NCBI GenBank assembly: GCA_017516315.1
Contig: JAFXDE010000057.1
Location: 21,225-85,224, forward strand
Length of the DNA stretch: 64,000 nt
Direction: 5' to 3'
From: Clostridia bacterium
Lineage (GTDB): Bacteria > Bacillota > Clostridia > Oscillospirales > Acutalibacteraceae
Below are positions 32,309-40,884 of the stretch, piece by piece. The notes beneath the pieces were generated by a model, which did no database searches, was not told the origin of the DNA, and saw only the letters and a program-made list of their open reading frames with translations. Positions within the stretch are counted from its first letter, which is position 1. Each line of letters begins with the position of its first letter. Made by a program: the position numbers and the translations under genes.

Positions 32309-33028
32309 ATGGAAATACTTATTGTGCGACACGGCGACCCCGATTATGTCAGAGATTCTCTTACTTACAAGGGAATAGAGGAGGCGAGGCTTTTAGCCGA
32401 AAGACTTTCAAAGACAGAGATCACGGATTTTTACTGCTCACCCTTGGGCAGAGCGCAGAAAACAGCATCCTATACTCTCGAAAGGGTCGGCAGAACAGCC
32501 GAAACTCTTCCCTGGCTTACGGAGTTTGAGGGAAGGGTGCGTCAGGGCCTTTTTATGAAAACTGCCTGCTGGGACAGACTTCCCTCCTATTGGACGGCTG
32601 AGCCTGACTATTATTCCTATGAGCGCTGGCACAGAGTAAAGCTTATGAAAAAGGGCGGGGTATATAAGCAGTATAAGCAGGTATGCGACGGGGTAGATGA
32701 GCTTTTGAAAAAGTACGGCTATTGCCATAAGGGAAAAATCTTCCGCGTGGAGAAGGAGAGTCACGCCCGTATAGTTCTTTTCTGTCATTTCGGAGTAGAG
32801 TCCGTAATCCTTTCTCATCTTTTCGGTATATCGCCTATGATTATGTGGCATAACTTCGTAGCACTTCCCACCTCGGTGACGCGTCTGGCTACCCAGGAAA
32901 GGGAGAAGGGGACTGCGATTTTTACCTGCATACAGTACGGGGATTTAAGCCATCTTTATGCGGGAGACCATGAGCCTTCCTTCCAGGCCAGATTCTGCGA
33001 GTGCTACTCGGATAAGACAAGACACTGA
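32309..33028 (+). CDS. histidine phosphatase (phosphoglycerate-mutase superfamily)
   Basis: 239 residues. The phosphohistidine motif LIVRHGDPDY is at the N-terminus, and the second catalytic His sits in VLFCHFGVES. It is too divergent to call a glycolytic mutase; such members dephosphorylate varied small molecules. The start ATG at 32309 follows AAAGGAGAG; an in-frame ATG at 32291 precedes the ribosome site and is rejected. It converges with rlmA, with three bases between stops. Confidence 0.85.
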   Translation: MEILIVRHGDPDYVRDSLTYKGIEEARLLAERLSKTEITDFYCSPLGRAQKTASYTLERVGRTAETLPWLTEFEGRVRQGLFMKTACWDRLPSYWTAEPDYYSYERWHRVKLMKKGGVYKQYKQVCDGVDELLKKYGYCHKGKIFRVEKESHARIVLFCHFGVESVILSHLFGISPMIMWHNFVALPTSVTRLATQEREKGTAIFTCIQYGDLSHLYAGDHEPSFQARFCECYSDKTRH

Positions 33029-33031
33029 CTG

Positions 33032-33829
33032 TCAGTATATGAAAACAGCGAAATCCACCGTTACATCGAGACTGTCAAAGGATAAAAGCTTTTCCTTGTC
33101 TCTGTCGCTTGTACGGTAATAATAAGGGGTCATTCTGAAAAGAGCATCTATATCCTCACGGGAGGAGAGATGTATTTTTTCGGTGACCTTTCTTTTTTCT
33201 TTTATGACGAGGTTTTCGGTTTCCGGAGGCCTTTCGTCGTTTTTATAGGGTGTGTCATAAAGGATTTCCTTAAGCTCGAAAAGATGGTTTTCACCTGCGA
33301 CTGCGGTAATGAGCGTACCGCCGTCCTTGATTATCCTCGAAAACTCCCTTTCGTGGAAGGGTGCGAAAAGATGAAAGGCGATGTCTGTGCTTTTGTCCTT
33401 TAAGGGGATACGGGAAAGATTGGCGACAAAGTATTCACAGCCGTTTTTCCTTTTGGCGGCGAGACGGACCATTTCCTTTGAGATGTCAAAGCCGTACATT
33501 TCACATTCGAAGGCTTCCTTGATTTTATGGGAGTAATAGCCCTCTCCGCAGCAGATGTCGAGAATACGCGGACAGGGAATGTTCTTTTCCTTTATTATGC
33601 TTATCAGCTCTTTTACGAGAGAATCAAAGTAGCCCTTTTCGAGAAATGACCTTCTGGAAACTGCCATATCCTTGTTATCGCCGATAAGTGAGCCGTTTTT
33701 ACGGGCGCCTGCTATGAGATTTACATAGCCTTCCTTTGCTCTGTCGAAGCAGTGGCCCTTTTCGCAGCGGAGGCTTCTGCCGTCTTCCTTTAATTCTTCT
33801 GCACATACGGGGCAGATAATACTGTTCAT
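33032..33829 (-). CDS. rlmA: 23S rRNA (guanine-N1) methyltransferase, RlmA family
   Basis: 265 residues. The N-terminal zinc site C6PVC9...C23...GHCFD (the usual CxxC...C...GH arrangement) is followed by the SAM-binding Rossmann domain (ILDICCGEGYYSHKI). RlmA enzymes methylate G745 or G748 in helix 35 of 23S rRNA near the macrolide/tylosin site. Which of the two guanines is modified cannot be read from the sequence. It is monocistronic on the minus strand. Confidence 0.88.
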   Translation of the reverse strand: MNSIICPVCAEELKEDGRSLRCEKGHCFDRAKEGYVNLIAGARKNGSLIGDNKDMAVSRRSFLEKGYFDSLVKELISIIKEKNIPCPRILDICCGEGYYSHKIKEAFECEMYGFDISKEMVRLAAKRKNGCEYFVANLSRIPLKDKSTDIAFHLFAPFHEREFSRIIKDGGTLITAVAGENHLFELKEILYDTPYKNDERPPETENLVIKEKRKVTEKIHLSSREDIDALFRMTPYYYRTSDRDKEKLLSFDSLDVTVDFAVFIY

Positions 33830-33905
33830 TCAATCACCTGAAAATTAAAATATATGTTAATTATAATCAAAAAATTCAGCCTGTCAAATAAAGTGAAATA
33901 ACCAC

Positions 33906-33934
33906 TTGAATTTTACCTTTATTTGGTATATAAT
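33906..33934 (+). promoter_or_regulatory. promoter of the 47-residue peptide gene
   Basis: TTGAAT, 17-bp spacer, TATAAT. Confidence 0.8.
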
Positions 33935-33969
33935 AATATCAACAATTAAACCAAAGGAGGAAAAACATT

Positions 33970-34113
33970 ATGACAATGGCAGAATTCTGGGCAAAGTTTG
34001 ACGAGTTTTTCACAAAGTTATGGAACTGGGTATACGAGCTTGTTTGCGAGAAATTCGATGAAGAGCCCAACGAAGATTTTTATGTTGACACAATGTTTCC
34101 CGAAGAGAAATAA
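33970..34113 (+). CDS. 47-residue aromatic amphipathic peptide
   Basis: It begins MTMAEFWAKFDEFFTKLWNW and ends in an acidic tail (MFPEEK). The first ~28 residues form an amphipathic helix unusually rich in Phe and Trp (6 Phe/Trp in the first 20), with one Cys. There is no signal peptide. The ribosome site AAAGGAGG, its own promoter and a hairpin terminator with a T run support a real monocistronic gene. The family is unknown. It resembles the 31-residue peptide at 25530 in layout and composition. A stable membrane-associated peptide is the simplest reading. Confidence 0.75.
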   Translation: MTMAEFWAKFDEFFTKLWNWVYELVCEKFDEEPNEDFYVDTMFPEEK

Positions 34114-34124
34114 TTAAACATCAC

Positions 34125-34155
34125 GGCTGTTTCCGAGGAGACAGCCTTTGTTTTT
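34125..34155 (+). terminator. intrinsic terminator of the 47-residue peptide gene
   Basis: GGCTGT(TTCC)/(GGAG)ACAGCC stem followed by TTTGTTTTT. It lies just before rimM. Confidence 0.8.
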
Positions 34156-34170
34156 GAAAGGTCAGGCTTT

Positions 34171-34689
34171 ATGATAAAAGAATATCTTGAAATAGGAAAA
34201 ATAACCTCTACCCACGGTATAAAGGGCGAGGTCAAGGTTCAGCCCTGGTGCGACAGCGTGGATTTTATGAAAAAGTTCCGTACTCTTTATCTTGACAAAA
34301 AGGGTGAAAAGGCTATCAAGGTAAAGGTAAGGCAGGGCGGAAATATGGCTATAATGAAAATCGAAGGCGTGGATACTCCCGAGGAGGGAAATAAGCTGCG
34401 CAACCGTATTCTTTATATCAAGCGCACCGATGCCGTTTTACCCGAGGGTTTTTATTTTATGCAGGAGCTTTTCGGTTGCAGGGTTATTGATGCCGACGAC
34501 GAAAGCAAAACTTACGGTACCCTTACGGATGTGAGCGAAACGGGTGCCAACGATGTATGGCACATTAAAAACGGTGAGGGTGAGGAATATCTTATCCCTG
34601 CCATACCTTCCGTGGTTATAGATGTGAATGTGGCTGAGGACATAGTAAAAATACGCCCTCTGAGAGGAATTTTTGACGATGAAGATTGA
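34171..34689 (+). CDS. rimM: 16S rRNA processing protein RimM
   Basis: 172 residues. It is an assembly factor that binds the 30S head region with ribosomal protein S19. The N-terminal RimM beta-barrel (GKITSTHGIKGEVKV) and C-terminal PRC-barrel (YLIPAIPSVVIDVNV...IRPLRGIF) are complete. It overlaps trmD by 11 bp, the classic rimM-trmD order. The rpsP and rplS genes that often flank the pair are absent here, so the operon is reduced. Confidence 0.96.
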   Translation: MIKEYLEIGKITSTHGIKGEVKVQPWCDSVDFMKKFRTLYLDKKGEKAIKVKVRQGGNMAIMKIEGVDTPEEGNKLRNRILYIKRTDAVLPEGFYFMQELFGCRVIDADDESKTYGTLTDVSETGANDVWHIKNGEGEEYLIPAIPSVVIDVNVAEDIVKIRPLRGIFDDED

Positions 34690-35431
34690 TATACTTACCC
34701 TTTTTCCCGAGATGTGCGAGGCTGTTCTTTCCGAGAGTATCATCGGAAGGGCAAGACAGGAGGGAAAGGTAGAAATTAACTGTATACAGATAAGAGATTA
34801 CTCCAAGGATAAGCATAACCGCGTGGACGATGCTCCCTACGGAGGGGGTACGGGTATGATTATGCAGGTTCAGCCTGTATATGACTGCTTTGAAGCGCTC
34901 TGCGAAAAAAGGGGAGTGAGACCTCATCTTATTTTTATGTCACCCCAGGGTAAGACTCTTACTCAGAAGAGGGTAAAGGAGCTTTCGCAGATGGATAATA
35001 TAGCTGTTCTCTGCGGACATTATGAGGGCATAGACGAGAGGGTTATCGAGGAAATCGTAGACGAGGAAATATCTATAGGCGATTATGTGCTTACGGGAGG
35101 CGAGCTTCCCGCGCTCGTTTTAGCCGACAGTATTTCCCGTATGCTTGACGGGGTGCTGGCAAATGAGGACGCCTTTACCGACGAAAGCCACTATAATTCT
35201 CTGCTGGAATATCCTCAGTATACGAGACCTTACGAGTGGCACGGACGGACTGTTCCCGATATACTGTTATCAGGACACCATAAAAACATAGAAAAGTTCC
35301 GTCGAGAAAAATCTCTCGAAAGAACCTATCTGCGCCGTCCTGATATGCTCTCCAAGGCGGAGCTTTCTAAAAAGGATATCGAACACCTCCGTGAGTACAA
35401 AAAAGCTCTTAAAAGTGAGGAAAAAGAATAA
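34679..35431 (+). CDS. trmD: tRNA (guanine-N1-)-methyltransferase
   Basis: 250 residues. It methylates G37 next to the anticodon to prevent frameshifting. The trefoil-knot SAM site is visible (LCGHYEGIDERV, SIGDYVLTGGELPAL) together with the LFPEM and DDAPYGGGTGM motifs. The start ATG at 34679 is inside the rimM end; the GAGAGGAA site lies upstream. An in-frame TTG two codons earlier is less likely. It is the last gene of the pair, with an inverted AAAATAACC/GGTTATTTT repeat downstream that may terminate transcription. Confidence 0.97.
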   Translation: MKIDILTLFPEMCEAVLSESIIGRARQEGKVEINCIQIRDYSKDKHNRVDDAPYGGGTGMIMQVQPVYDCFEALCEKRGVRPHLIFMSPQGKTLTQKRVKELSQMDNIAVLCGHYEGIDERVIEEIVDEEISIGDYVLTGGELPALVLADSISRMLDGVLANEDAFTDESHYNSLLEYPQYTRPYEWHGRTVPDILLSGHHKNIEKFRREKSLERTYLRRPDMLSKAELSKKDIEHLREYKKALKSEEKE

Positions 35432-35561
35432 AAATAACCTTTTAATTGTGCATACTGCTTTCTATGTAAAATATTTTGTGGTTATTTTGCACAAAAACAA
35501 ACCTTGATTTTTATTGATGTTTAGTCTTGCAACCAAAATCTTTTAAAGTACGTTTTAACCA

Positions 35562-35589
35562 TTGACGAAGAAAAGTTTTGTGGTATAAT
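35562..35589 (+). promoter_or_regulatory. promoter of ptsH
   Basis: TTGACG (35562-35567), 16-bp spacer, TATAAT (35584-35589). Confidence 0.75.
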
Positions 35590-35635
35590 ATATAGCGACA
35601 CTCAAAAGAAAAATTTATGTGTGGGAGATATAGAT

Positions 35636-35899
35636 ATGTTTGTTAAAGATGTAAAAGTTCAGAATCAGGTTGGTCTTCACGCTCGTCCTGCTACCTTCTT
35701 CATCCAGAAGGCAAATGAATTCAAATCATCCATCTGGGTTGAAAAGGAAGAAAGAAGAGTAAATGCAAAGAGCCTTCTCGGTGTTCTCTCTCTCGGTATT
35801 ATGGGCGGTACAGACATCCGTATCATCGCCGGTGGTTCCGACGAAGAACAGGCTGTTGAAGAGCTTGTTAAGCTTGTAGAGTCAGGCTTCACAGAATAA
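35636..35899 (+). CDS. ptsH: phosphocarrier protein HPr
   Basis: 87 residues, the normal length. It accepts phosphate from enzyme I at His15 (GLHARPA) and passes it to sugar-specific EIIA proteins. Ser46 (NAKSLLGV) is the site for HPr kinase, used in Gram-positive catabolite control with CcpA. The start ATG at 35636 follows GGGAGA; an in-frame GTG at 35621 overlaps that site. No ptsI is next to it, so HPr is a solitary gene here. Confidence 0.95.
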   Translation: MFVKDVKVQNQVGLHARPATFFIQKANEFKSSIWVEKEERRVNAKSLLGVLSLGIMGGTDIRIIAGGSDEEQAVEELVKLVESGFTE

Positions 35900-35916
35900 T
35901 TATTATCTGATATCTG

Positions 35917-35946
35917 AAAAGTTCGGTTTTATGCCGGACTTTTTTG
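35917..35946 (+). terminator. intrinsic terminator of ptsH
   Basis: AAAGTTCGG/CCGGACTTT stem with a T run. Confidence 0.85.
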
Positions 35947-36174
35947 TTTTTCCGTAAATCCTTTTCAGTGGTTTTTCAGAGACAGTACTGCCGTTCCTTT
36001 TTTTGCTGTCAGGGTGTTATGCTATGCTGAAAAAATCCTTTGTCAACTCTTCCTTTTTCCGGGAAGGCTTATGCGGATTCCCTGCCCTGTGTAAGGTATA
36101 GGAAAGCATATATTTTTATATAGAAAAAAGTATAAAAAAATCTTATTTACGGGCGTTTTTTCTTCCTTAAACAG
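35947..36174. other. gene-free upstream region of the hdr operon
   Basis: About 230 bp, T- and A-rich, with no supported gene. I looked for a Rex-type operator (TTGTTAAnnnnTTAACAA) and saw none. Confidence 0.5.
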
Positions 36175-36203
36175 TTGAAATTTTGTCGAAAAAATGTTAT
36201 GAT
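36175..36203 (+). promoter_or_regulatory. promoter of the hdr-flx-frd-fum operon
   Basis: TTGAAA (36175-36180), 17-bp spacer, TATGAT (36198-36203). The leader to hdrB is about 110 bases. Confidence 0.7.
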
Positions 36204-36319
36204 TAACCGAATGGACTGTGTTGGTGTTTTATGAACTTAAATACAGGAGAAATATGGAGTTTTTTAAGCTTAAACCTCAACGCCCAAAAACTATTTTTCA
36301 GAGAAAGGATCATAGATGT

Positions 36320-37111
36320 ATGAAGTACAGTTATTATCCAGGTTGTACCTTACGAACAAAGGCAAAAGACCTTGACACCTATGCGAGAAAATCCGCAAAG
36401 GTTCTCGGCTTTGAGCTCGAGGAGATCGAAAACTGGCAGTGCTGCGGCGGCGTGTATCCCTTAAGCAGCGATGAAATCGCCAGCAAGCTTTCTTCCGTCC
36501 GTGCTCTTAACGAGGCTAAAGTCAAGGGTCAGGAACTCGTTACCCTCTGCTCTGCCTGCTATCATGTACTCAAAAGAGTTAACGACGATATGCAGAATGT
36601 AGAGGATATCCGAGTAAAGGCAAACAACTACATGAAGCTCGAAGAGCCCTATTCAGGCGAAGCACAGGTTCTTCATTTCCTCGAAGTTCTCCGTGACAGA
36701 ATAGGTTTTGACGAGCTTAAGAAAAAGGTTGTTAATCCTCTCACCGGTAAAAAAATAGGCGCTTATTACGGTTGTCTTCTTCTCAGACCGGGCAATATTT
36801 TAGGATTTGATAATCCCGAAAACCCCACAATCATCGAAGACTTTATCCGTGCCTTGGGTGCTGAGCCTGTTATCTATCCTTACCGTAACGAATGCTGCGG
36901 CGGATACATTTCTCTTAAAGCAAAGGATCTTGCCTCGAAAATGTGCGACAACATTATGGACAGCGCAGCAGGCTTCGGTGCAGATATGCTCATCACAGCC
37001 TGTCCTCTTTGCCAGTATAATCTTACCAAAAACTCCAAGGCTACAGTTCCCGTGTACTATTTCACGGAAATTTTGGCTGAGGCATTAGGTGTGAAAGGGG
37101 AGGAAGAATAA
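36320..37111 (+). CDS. hdrB: heterodisulfide reductase subunit B-like
   Basis: 263 residues. Both CCG domains are complete: C9, C41-C42, C77 and C80, then C152, C192-C193, C228 and C231. In methanogen HdrB these hold two noncubane 4Fe-4S clusters that split the CoM-S-S-CoB disulfide. This organism is not a methanogen, so the electron acceptor must differ; with frdBA downstream it may hand electrons to fumarate reductase. The start at ATG 36320 gives the family N-terminus (YPGCTL); longer in-frame starts lack a ribosome site and the family N-terminus. The stop overlaps hdrC by one base (TAATG). Confidence 0.88.
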   Translation: MKYSYYPGCTLRTKAKDLDTYARKSAKVLGFELEEIENWQCCGGVYPLSSDEIASKLSSVRALNEAKVKGQELVTLCSACYHVLKRVNDDMQNVEDIRVKANNYMKLEEPYSGEAQVLHFLEVLRDRIGFDELKKKVVNPLTGKKIGAYYGCLLLRPGNILGFDNPENPTIIEDFIRALGAEPVIYPYRNECCGGYISLKAKDLASKMCDNIMDSAAGFGADMLITACPLCQYNLTKNSKATVPVYYFTEILAEALGVKGEEE

Positions 37112-37506
37112 TGAGCCACGCAAACAACAAAACAGCAGCGGCTAAAATCGCCGAAATCAGCGGTACTAACCCTCTTAAATGTATGAAGTGCGGCAAATGC
37201 TCTGCTTCCTGTCCCGCTTTCGATAAAATGGACATCAAACCTCATCAGTTTGTATCCTATGTAGTAAACGAAGATATTGATGCTCTTGCCAAATGTGAAT
37301 CTCTCTGGTACTGCCTTTCCTGCTTCGCCTGTGTGGAAAGATGCCCCAGAGATGTTAAGCCCGGTAAGATTGTCGACGCGGCCAGACAGATGGTTGTAAG
37401 ACAGAAGGGCGGAAATTATCTTTCAGCTAACGAAATCCCCGCACTTATCGATGACGATGTTCCTCAGCAGCTTCTCGTAAGTGCTTTCAGAAAATTCAGG
37501 AGGTGA
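37111..37506 (+). CDS. hdrC: heterodisulfide reductase subunit C-like ferredoxin
   Basis: 131 residues. Two 4Fe-4S sites: C24-C27-C30-C34 (CMKCGKCSASC) and C68-C71-C74-C78 (CLSCFACVERC). HdrC wires HdrA to HdrB. It is shorter than methanogen HdrC but retains both clusters. It is translationally coupled to hdrB and lies 4 bp before hdrA. Confidence 0.9.
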   Translation: MSHANNKTAAAKIAEISGTNPLKCMKCGKCSASCPAFDKMDIKPHQFVSYVVNEDIDALAKCESLWYCLSCFACVERCPRDVKPGKIVDAARQMVVRQKGGNYLSANEIPALIDDDVPQQLLVSAFRKFRR

Positions 37507-37510
37507 GTAA

Positions 37511-39499
37511 ATGAACGGAATAGGCGTTTTCGTCTGCCATTGCGGCAGTAACATCGCAGCTACGGTAGACGTTAAAAAGGTTGTTGAAATGGCTAAGCTT
37601 GAGCCGGGCGTAGTACACGCTGAAGAATATCAGTACATGTGCTCCGAGGCCGGTCAGGAAAGAATAGCCAAGGCTATCAGAGAAAAGAAGCTTTCCGGTA
37701 TCGTTGTCTGCTCCTGTTCACCCCGTATGCACGAAACCACTTTCAGAAAGTGCGCGGAAAAAGCAGGTCTTAACCCCTATATGGTAGAAATTGCTAACCT
37801 TCGTGAGCAGTGCTCCTGGGTACACAAGGACATTAACGAGGGTACCGAAAAGGCAGTTATCCTCACCAGAGCAGCTATCGCAAAGGTAAGCCTCAATACC
37901 TCTCTTTATGCAGGTGAAAGCGGCGTTACAAAGAGAGCGCTCGTTATCGGCGGCGGTATCGCAGGTATTCAGACAGCTCTCGACATCGCAGATGCAGGCT
38001 ACGAGGTAGACATCGTAGAAAAGACTCCCTCCATCGGCGGTAAGATGGCACAGCTTGATAAAACCTTCCCCACTCTTGACTGCTCCGCCTGTATCCTTAC
38101 ACCGAAAATGGTTGACGCAGCAGCACACGAAAAGATCAATATCTATTCCTACAGTGAGGTAGAAAAGGTATCGGGCTTCGTCGGCGACTTCACCGTTGAC
38201 ATCCGTAAAAAGGCAAGATATGTCAATATGGACAAATGTACAGGCTGCGGTGCCTGTATGGAAAAATGCCCCAGCAAAAAGGCTCTGAGTGAATTTAACA
38301 GCGGTCTCAGCACCCGCCCTGCCATCTACACTCCCTTCGCTCAGGCGATACCCAATGTTCCCGTAATCGATCCCTCTCAGTGCTTAAAGCTTAAAAATGA
38401 CAAATGCGGTCTCTGCGAAAGAGTTTGCCAGGCAGGAGCCATCGACTATAAGCAGGAGGACGAAATCGTAACCCGTAAGTACGGTGCTATCGTAGTAGCT
38501 ACAGGCTTTGAGGTAATCAAGCTCGATAATTACGATGAATATGCTTACAGTCAGAGTAAGGACGTTATCACTTCTCTTGAACTCGAGAGAATTATGAACG
38601 CTGCAGGTCCTACCAAGGGTCACCTCGAGCGTCTCTCAGACGGTAAAGCTCCCAAAAATATCGTATTTATCCAGTGTGTTGGCTCGAGATGTGCAGACGG
38701 CAAGGGTAAGAGCTATTGCTCAAAGATCTGCTGTATGTATACAGCTAAGCACGCTATCCTTATAAGAGATAAATATCCCGATGTAAACGTAACAGTATTT
38801 TACATCGATGTGCGTACACCCGGTAAGAACTTCGATGAATTCTACAGACGAGCAGTCGAGGAATACGGAGTTAATTACGTTAAGGGCCAGGTAGGTAAGG
38901 TCACTCCCGAGCCTAACGGTAAGCTTACCGTTCACGGTGTAGACCTTCTCGATAATAAGCAGCTTAAGGTTGAAGCGGATATGGTTGTTCTTGCGGCAGC
39001 TATCGAGCCCTCTCCTGAGGTAAGAAATATCGCTACAATGCTTACTGCAAGTATCGATACAAATAACTTCATAACAGAAGCTCATCCGAAGCTCCGTCCC
39101 GTAGAATCACCTACAGCAGGCGTATTCCTTTCAGGTATTTGTCAGGGACCGAAGGATATTCCCGAAACCGTTTCACAGGCAGGTGCCGCAGCAGTTAAGG
39201 TTATCGGTCTTCTCGCTAAAGATAAGCTTCTCACCAATCCCTGTACGGCTAAGGCTGACGAGCTTCTCTGTAACGGCTGCAGCGCTTGCTTCAATGTCTG
39301 TCCTTACGGTGCTATCAGCTATGAAGACAAGCTTATCAATGACCACGGTGTAAGAGAAACACGCCGCGTAGCCGTTGTAAACAATGCTCTTTGCCAGGGC
39401 TGCGGTGCTTGTACCGTTACCTGTCCCTCAGGTGCTATGGACCTTCAGGGCTTCTCAAACAGACAGATTATCGCGGAGGTGGATGCTATATGTCGATAA
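37511..39499 (+). CDS. hdrA: heterodisulfide reductase subunit A-like, bifurcating flavoprotein
   Basis: 662 residues, the normal HdrA size. N-terminal Cys domain (VCHCGSN, CSCSPRMHE), FAD domain with GGGIAGIQTA and an inserted cluster motif (FPTLDCSACILTPK), a ferredoxin pair in the middle (CTGCGACMEKC, CGLCERVC) and a C-terminal ferredoxin pair (CNGCSACFNVC, CQGCGACTVTC). In known HdrABC complexes the HdrA FAD is the bifurcation site that sends one electron to HdrB and the other to ferredoxin. All features needed for this appear present. Ribosome site CAGGAGGTG. Confidence 0.93.
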   Translation: MNGIGVFVCHCGSNIAATVDVKKVVEMAKLEPGVVHAEEYQYMCSEAGQERIAKAIREKKLSGIVVCSCSPRMHETTFRKCAEKAGLNPYMVEIANLREQCSWVHKDINEGTEKAVILTRAAIAKVSLNTSLYAGESGVTKRALVIGGGIAGIQTALDIADAGYEVDIVEKTPSIGGKMAQLDKTFPTLDCSACILTPKMVDAAAHEKINIYSYSEVEKVSGFVGDFTVDIRKKARYVNMDKCTGCGACMEKCPSKKALSEFNSGLSTRPAIYTPFAQAIPNVPVIDPSQCLKLKNDKCGLCERVCQAGAIDYKQEDEIVTRKYGAIVVATGFEVIKLDNYDEYAYSQSKDVITSLELERIMNAAGPTKGHLERLSDGKAPKNIVFIQCVGSRCADGKGKSYCSKICCMYTAKHAILIRDKYPDVNVTVFYIDVRTPGKNFDEFYRRAVEEYGVNYVKGQVGKVTPEPNGKLTVHGVDLLDNKQLKVEADMVVLAAAIEPSPEVRNIATMLTASIDTNNFITEAHPKLRPVESPTAGVFLSGICQGPKDIPETVSQAGAAAVKVIGLLAKDKLLTNPCTAKADELLCNGCSACFNVCPYGAISYEDKLINDHGVRETRRVAVVNNALCQGCGACTVTCPSGAMDLQGFSNRQIIAEVDAICR

Positions 39500-39927
39500 A
39501 TCAGGAATTTAAACCGAAAATAGTCGCATTCTGCTGTAACTGGTGCAGTTATGCAGGTGCTGACCTTGCCGGCGGCAGCAGACTTTCCTACCCCGCCGAT
39601 GTAAAGATTATCCGTGTTCCCTGTTCCTGCAGAGTAAACCCTATGTTTATTCTCCGTGCCTTCGAAAGAGGCGCTGACGGTGTTATTATCTGCGGCTGTC
39701 ATCCCGGCGACTGCCATTACAGTACAGGTAACTATTATGCCAGAAGAAGAATGACTCTTCTCTTCTCAATGCTCGATTATCTCGGTATCGAAAAGGAAAG
39801 AACCCGTGTAGAATGGGTATCTGCAGCAGAAGGTGTTAAGTTCTCCACCACTATGAATGAATTTGTTTCGGCTGTCCGTGAGCTCGGTCCGAACAGAAGA
39901 TTGGGGGATTTAAGATGCAAAGATTAA
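39490..39927 (+). CDS. flxD: MvhD/FlxD-type 2Fe-2S electron-transfer subunit
   Basis: 145 residues. It has the MvhD family Cys pattern (FCCNWCSYAGAD, VPCSCRVN, CGCHPGDCHY). MvhD bridges an input module (hydrogenase in methanogens, an NAD(P)H flavoprotein in Flx systems) to HdrA. The start ATG at 39490 follows GCGGAGGTGG and overlaps the hdrA end by 10 bp; a longer frame back into hdrA is an extension artefact. The end overlaps the next gene by 13 bp. Confidence 0.88.
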   Translation: MSINQEFKPKIVAFCCNWCSYAGADLAGGSRLSYPADVKIIRVPCSCRVNPMFILRAFERGADGVIICGCHPGDCHYSTGNYYARRRMTLLFSMLDYLGIEKERTRVEWVSAAEGVKFSTTMNEFVSAVRELGPNRRLGDLRCKD

Positions 39928-40880
39928 TAGACAGAATGAAAGAGCTTTTAGCTGACGGTACAGTTCAGCGTGTACTCGGTTGGAAGCAGGGAGATCTCGG
40001 TTATAATCCCGAACCCCATTACTTTAACAGCGCAGAGGAGCTTGACGAGTTCATCTACGACGGCTTCTGCGGTGCTAACCTCAGCAAATATATGATAAAG
40101 GGCTCAGAGCTCGAGGGTAAAACTCTCGTTCTCCTTAAGCCCTGCGATACCTACTCCTTTAATCAGCTCATCAAGGAGCACAGAGTAGACCGTGAAAAGG
40201 CTTACATCATCGGCGTAGGCTGTAAGGGTAAGCTTGACATCGAAAAGATCAAGGCTCAGGGCATAAAGGGTATCACAGCTGTTAAGGGCGCTGAAATCAG
40301 CGGCGACTGTGACGAGCTTACGGTAGAAACCGTTTACGGCGAAAAGAAGGTAGCCTATAAGGATGCGATGCTCGAAAGATGCCATGTATGTAAGGGTAAG
40401 GAGCATAAGATTTATGACGAGCTTCTTCTCGACAGCGTTGACACCTGTGACGGCGACCGCTTCGAATGTGTAGATGAACTTGACAGCCTTACTCCCGAGG
40501 AAAAGTTTAATTTCTTCCGTAAGGAGCTTTCTAAGTGTATCAGATGTAACGCCTGCCGTAATGTCTGCCCCGCCTGCTCATGCAGAAAGTGTGTGTTCGA
40601 TTCTAATAAATTCGACTCGGCACAGAAGGCAAATGTGGACCCCTTTGAAGAAAGTATGTTCCACATTATCCGTGCTTTCCATGTAGCCGGCAGATGCACT
40701 GACTGCGGTGAATGCAGCCGTGTATGTCCTCAGGGTATTCCTCTTCACCTCTTTAACAGAAAGTTCATCAAGGACATCAATGAATTCTACGGTGAATTTA
40801 TAGCAGGTGAGGATGCAGAGACCAAAGGACCTCTTACCGATTTTACATTAGATGATATTGAACCGGGCGAAAGGAGATAA
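39915..40880 (+). CDS. 4Fe-4S electron-transfer subunit, FrhB-like N-terminus (Flx-type)
   Basis: 321 residues. The N-terminal part resembles the F420-hydrogenase beta-type domain (LLKPCDTYSFNQLI, IIGVGCKGKL), with a CHVC pair after it. The C-terminal part carries a Cys-rich ferredoxin region (CIRCNACRNVCPACSCRKC) and a second cluster motif (CTDCGECSRVC). It corresponds in content to the FlxB/FlxC iron-sulfur subunits of Flx-Hdr complexes; I cannot say which. No hydrogenase catalytic subunit is nearby, so it is an electron conduit rather than an F420 enzyme. Confidence 0.8.
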   Translation: MQRLIDRMKELLADGTVQRVLGWKQGDLGYNPEPHYFNSAEELDEFIYDGFCGANLSKYMIKGSELEGKTLVLLKPCDTYSFNQLIKEHRVDREKAYIIGVGCKGKLDIEKIKAQGIKGITAVKGAEISGDCDELTVETVYGEKKVAYKDAMLERCHVCKGKEHKIYDELLLDSVDTCDGDRFECVDELDSLTPEEKFNFFRKELSKCIRCNACRNVCPACSCRKCVFDSNKFDSAQKANVDPFEESMFHIIRAFHVAGRCTDCGECSRVCPQGIPLHLFNRKFIKDINEFYGEFIAGEDAETKGPLTDFTLDDIEPGERR

Positions 40881-40884
40881 GAAA

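Noticed and set aside
32222-34170. Tail, lysis or integrase genes continuing the phage cassette.
   Set aside because: The next genes are a histidine phosphatase, rlmA and a small peptide with their own promoters. No phage protein is recognisable.
36100-36319. Rex (NADH-sensing) operator at the hdr operon promoter.
   Set aside because: No TTGTTAA/TTAACAA palindrome or close variant is present.
36218-36319. Longer start for HdrB from ATG/GTG codons upstream.
   Set aside because: The extra residues do not resemble HdrB and no ribosome site precedes them. The family begins at the YPGCTL segment.
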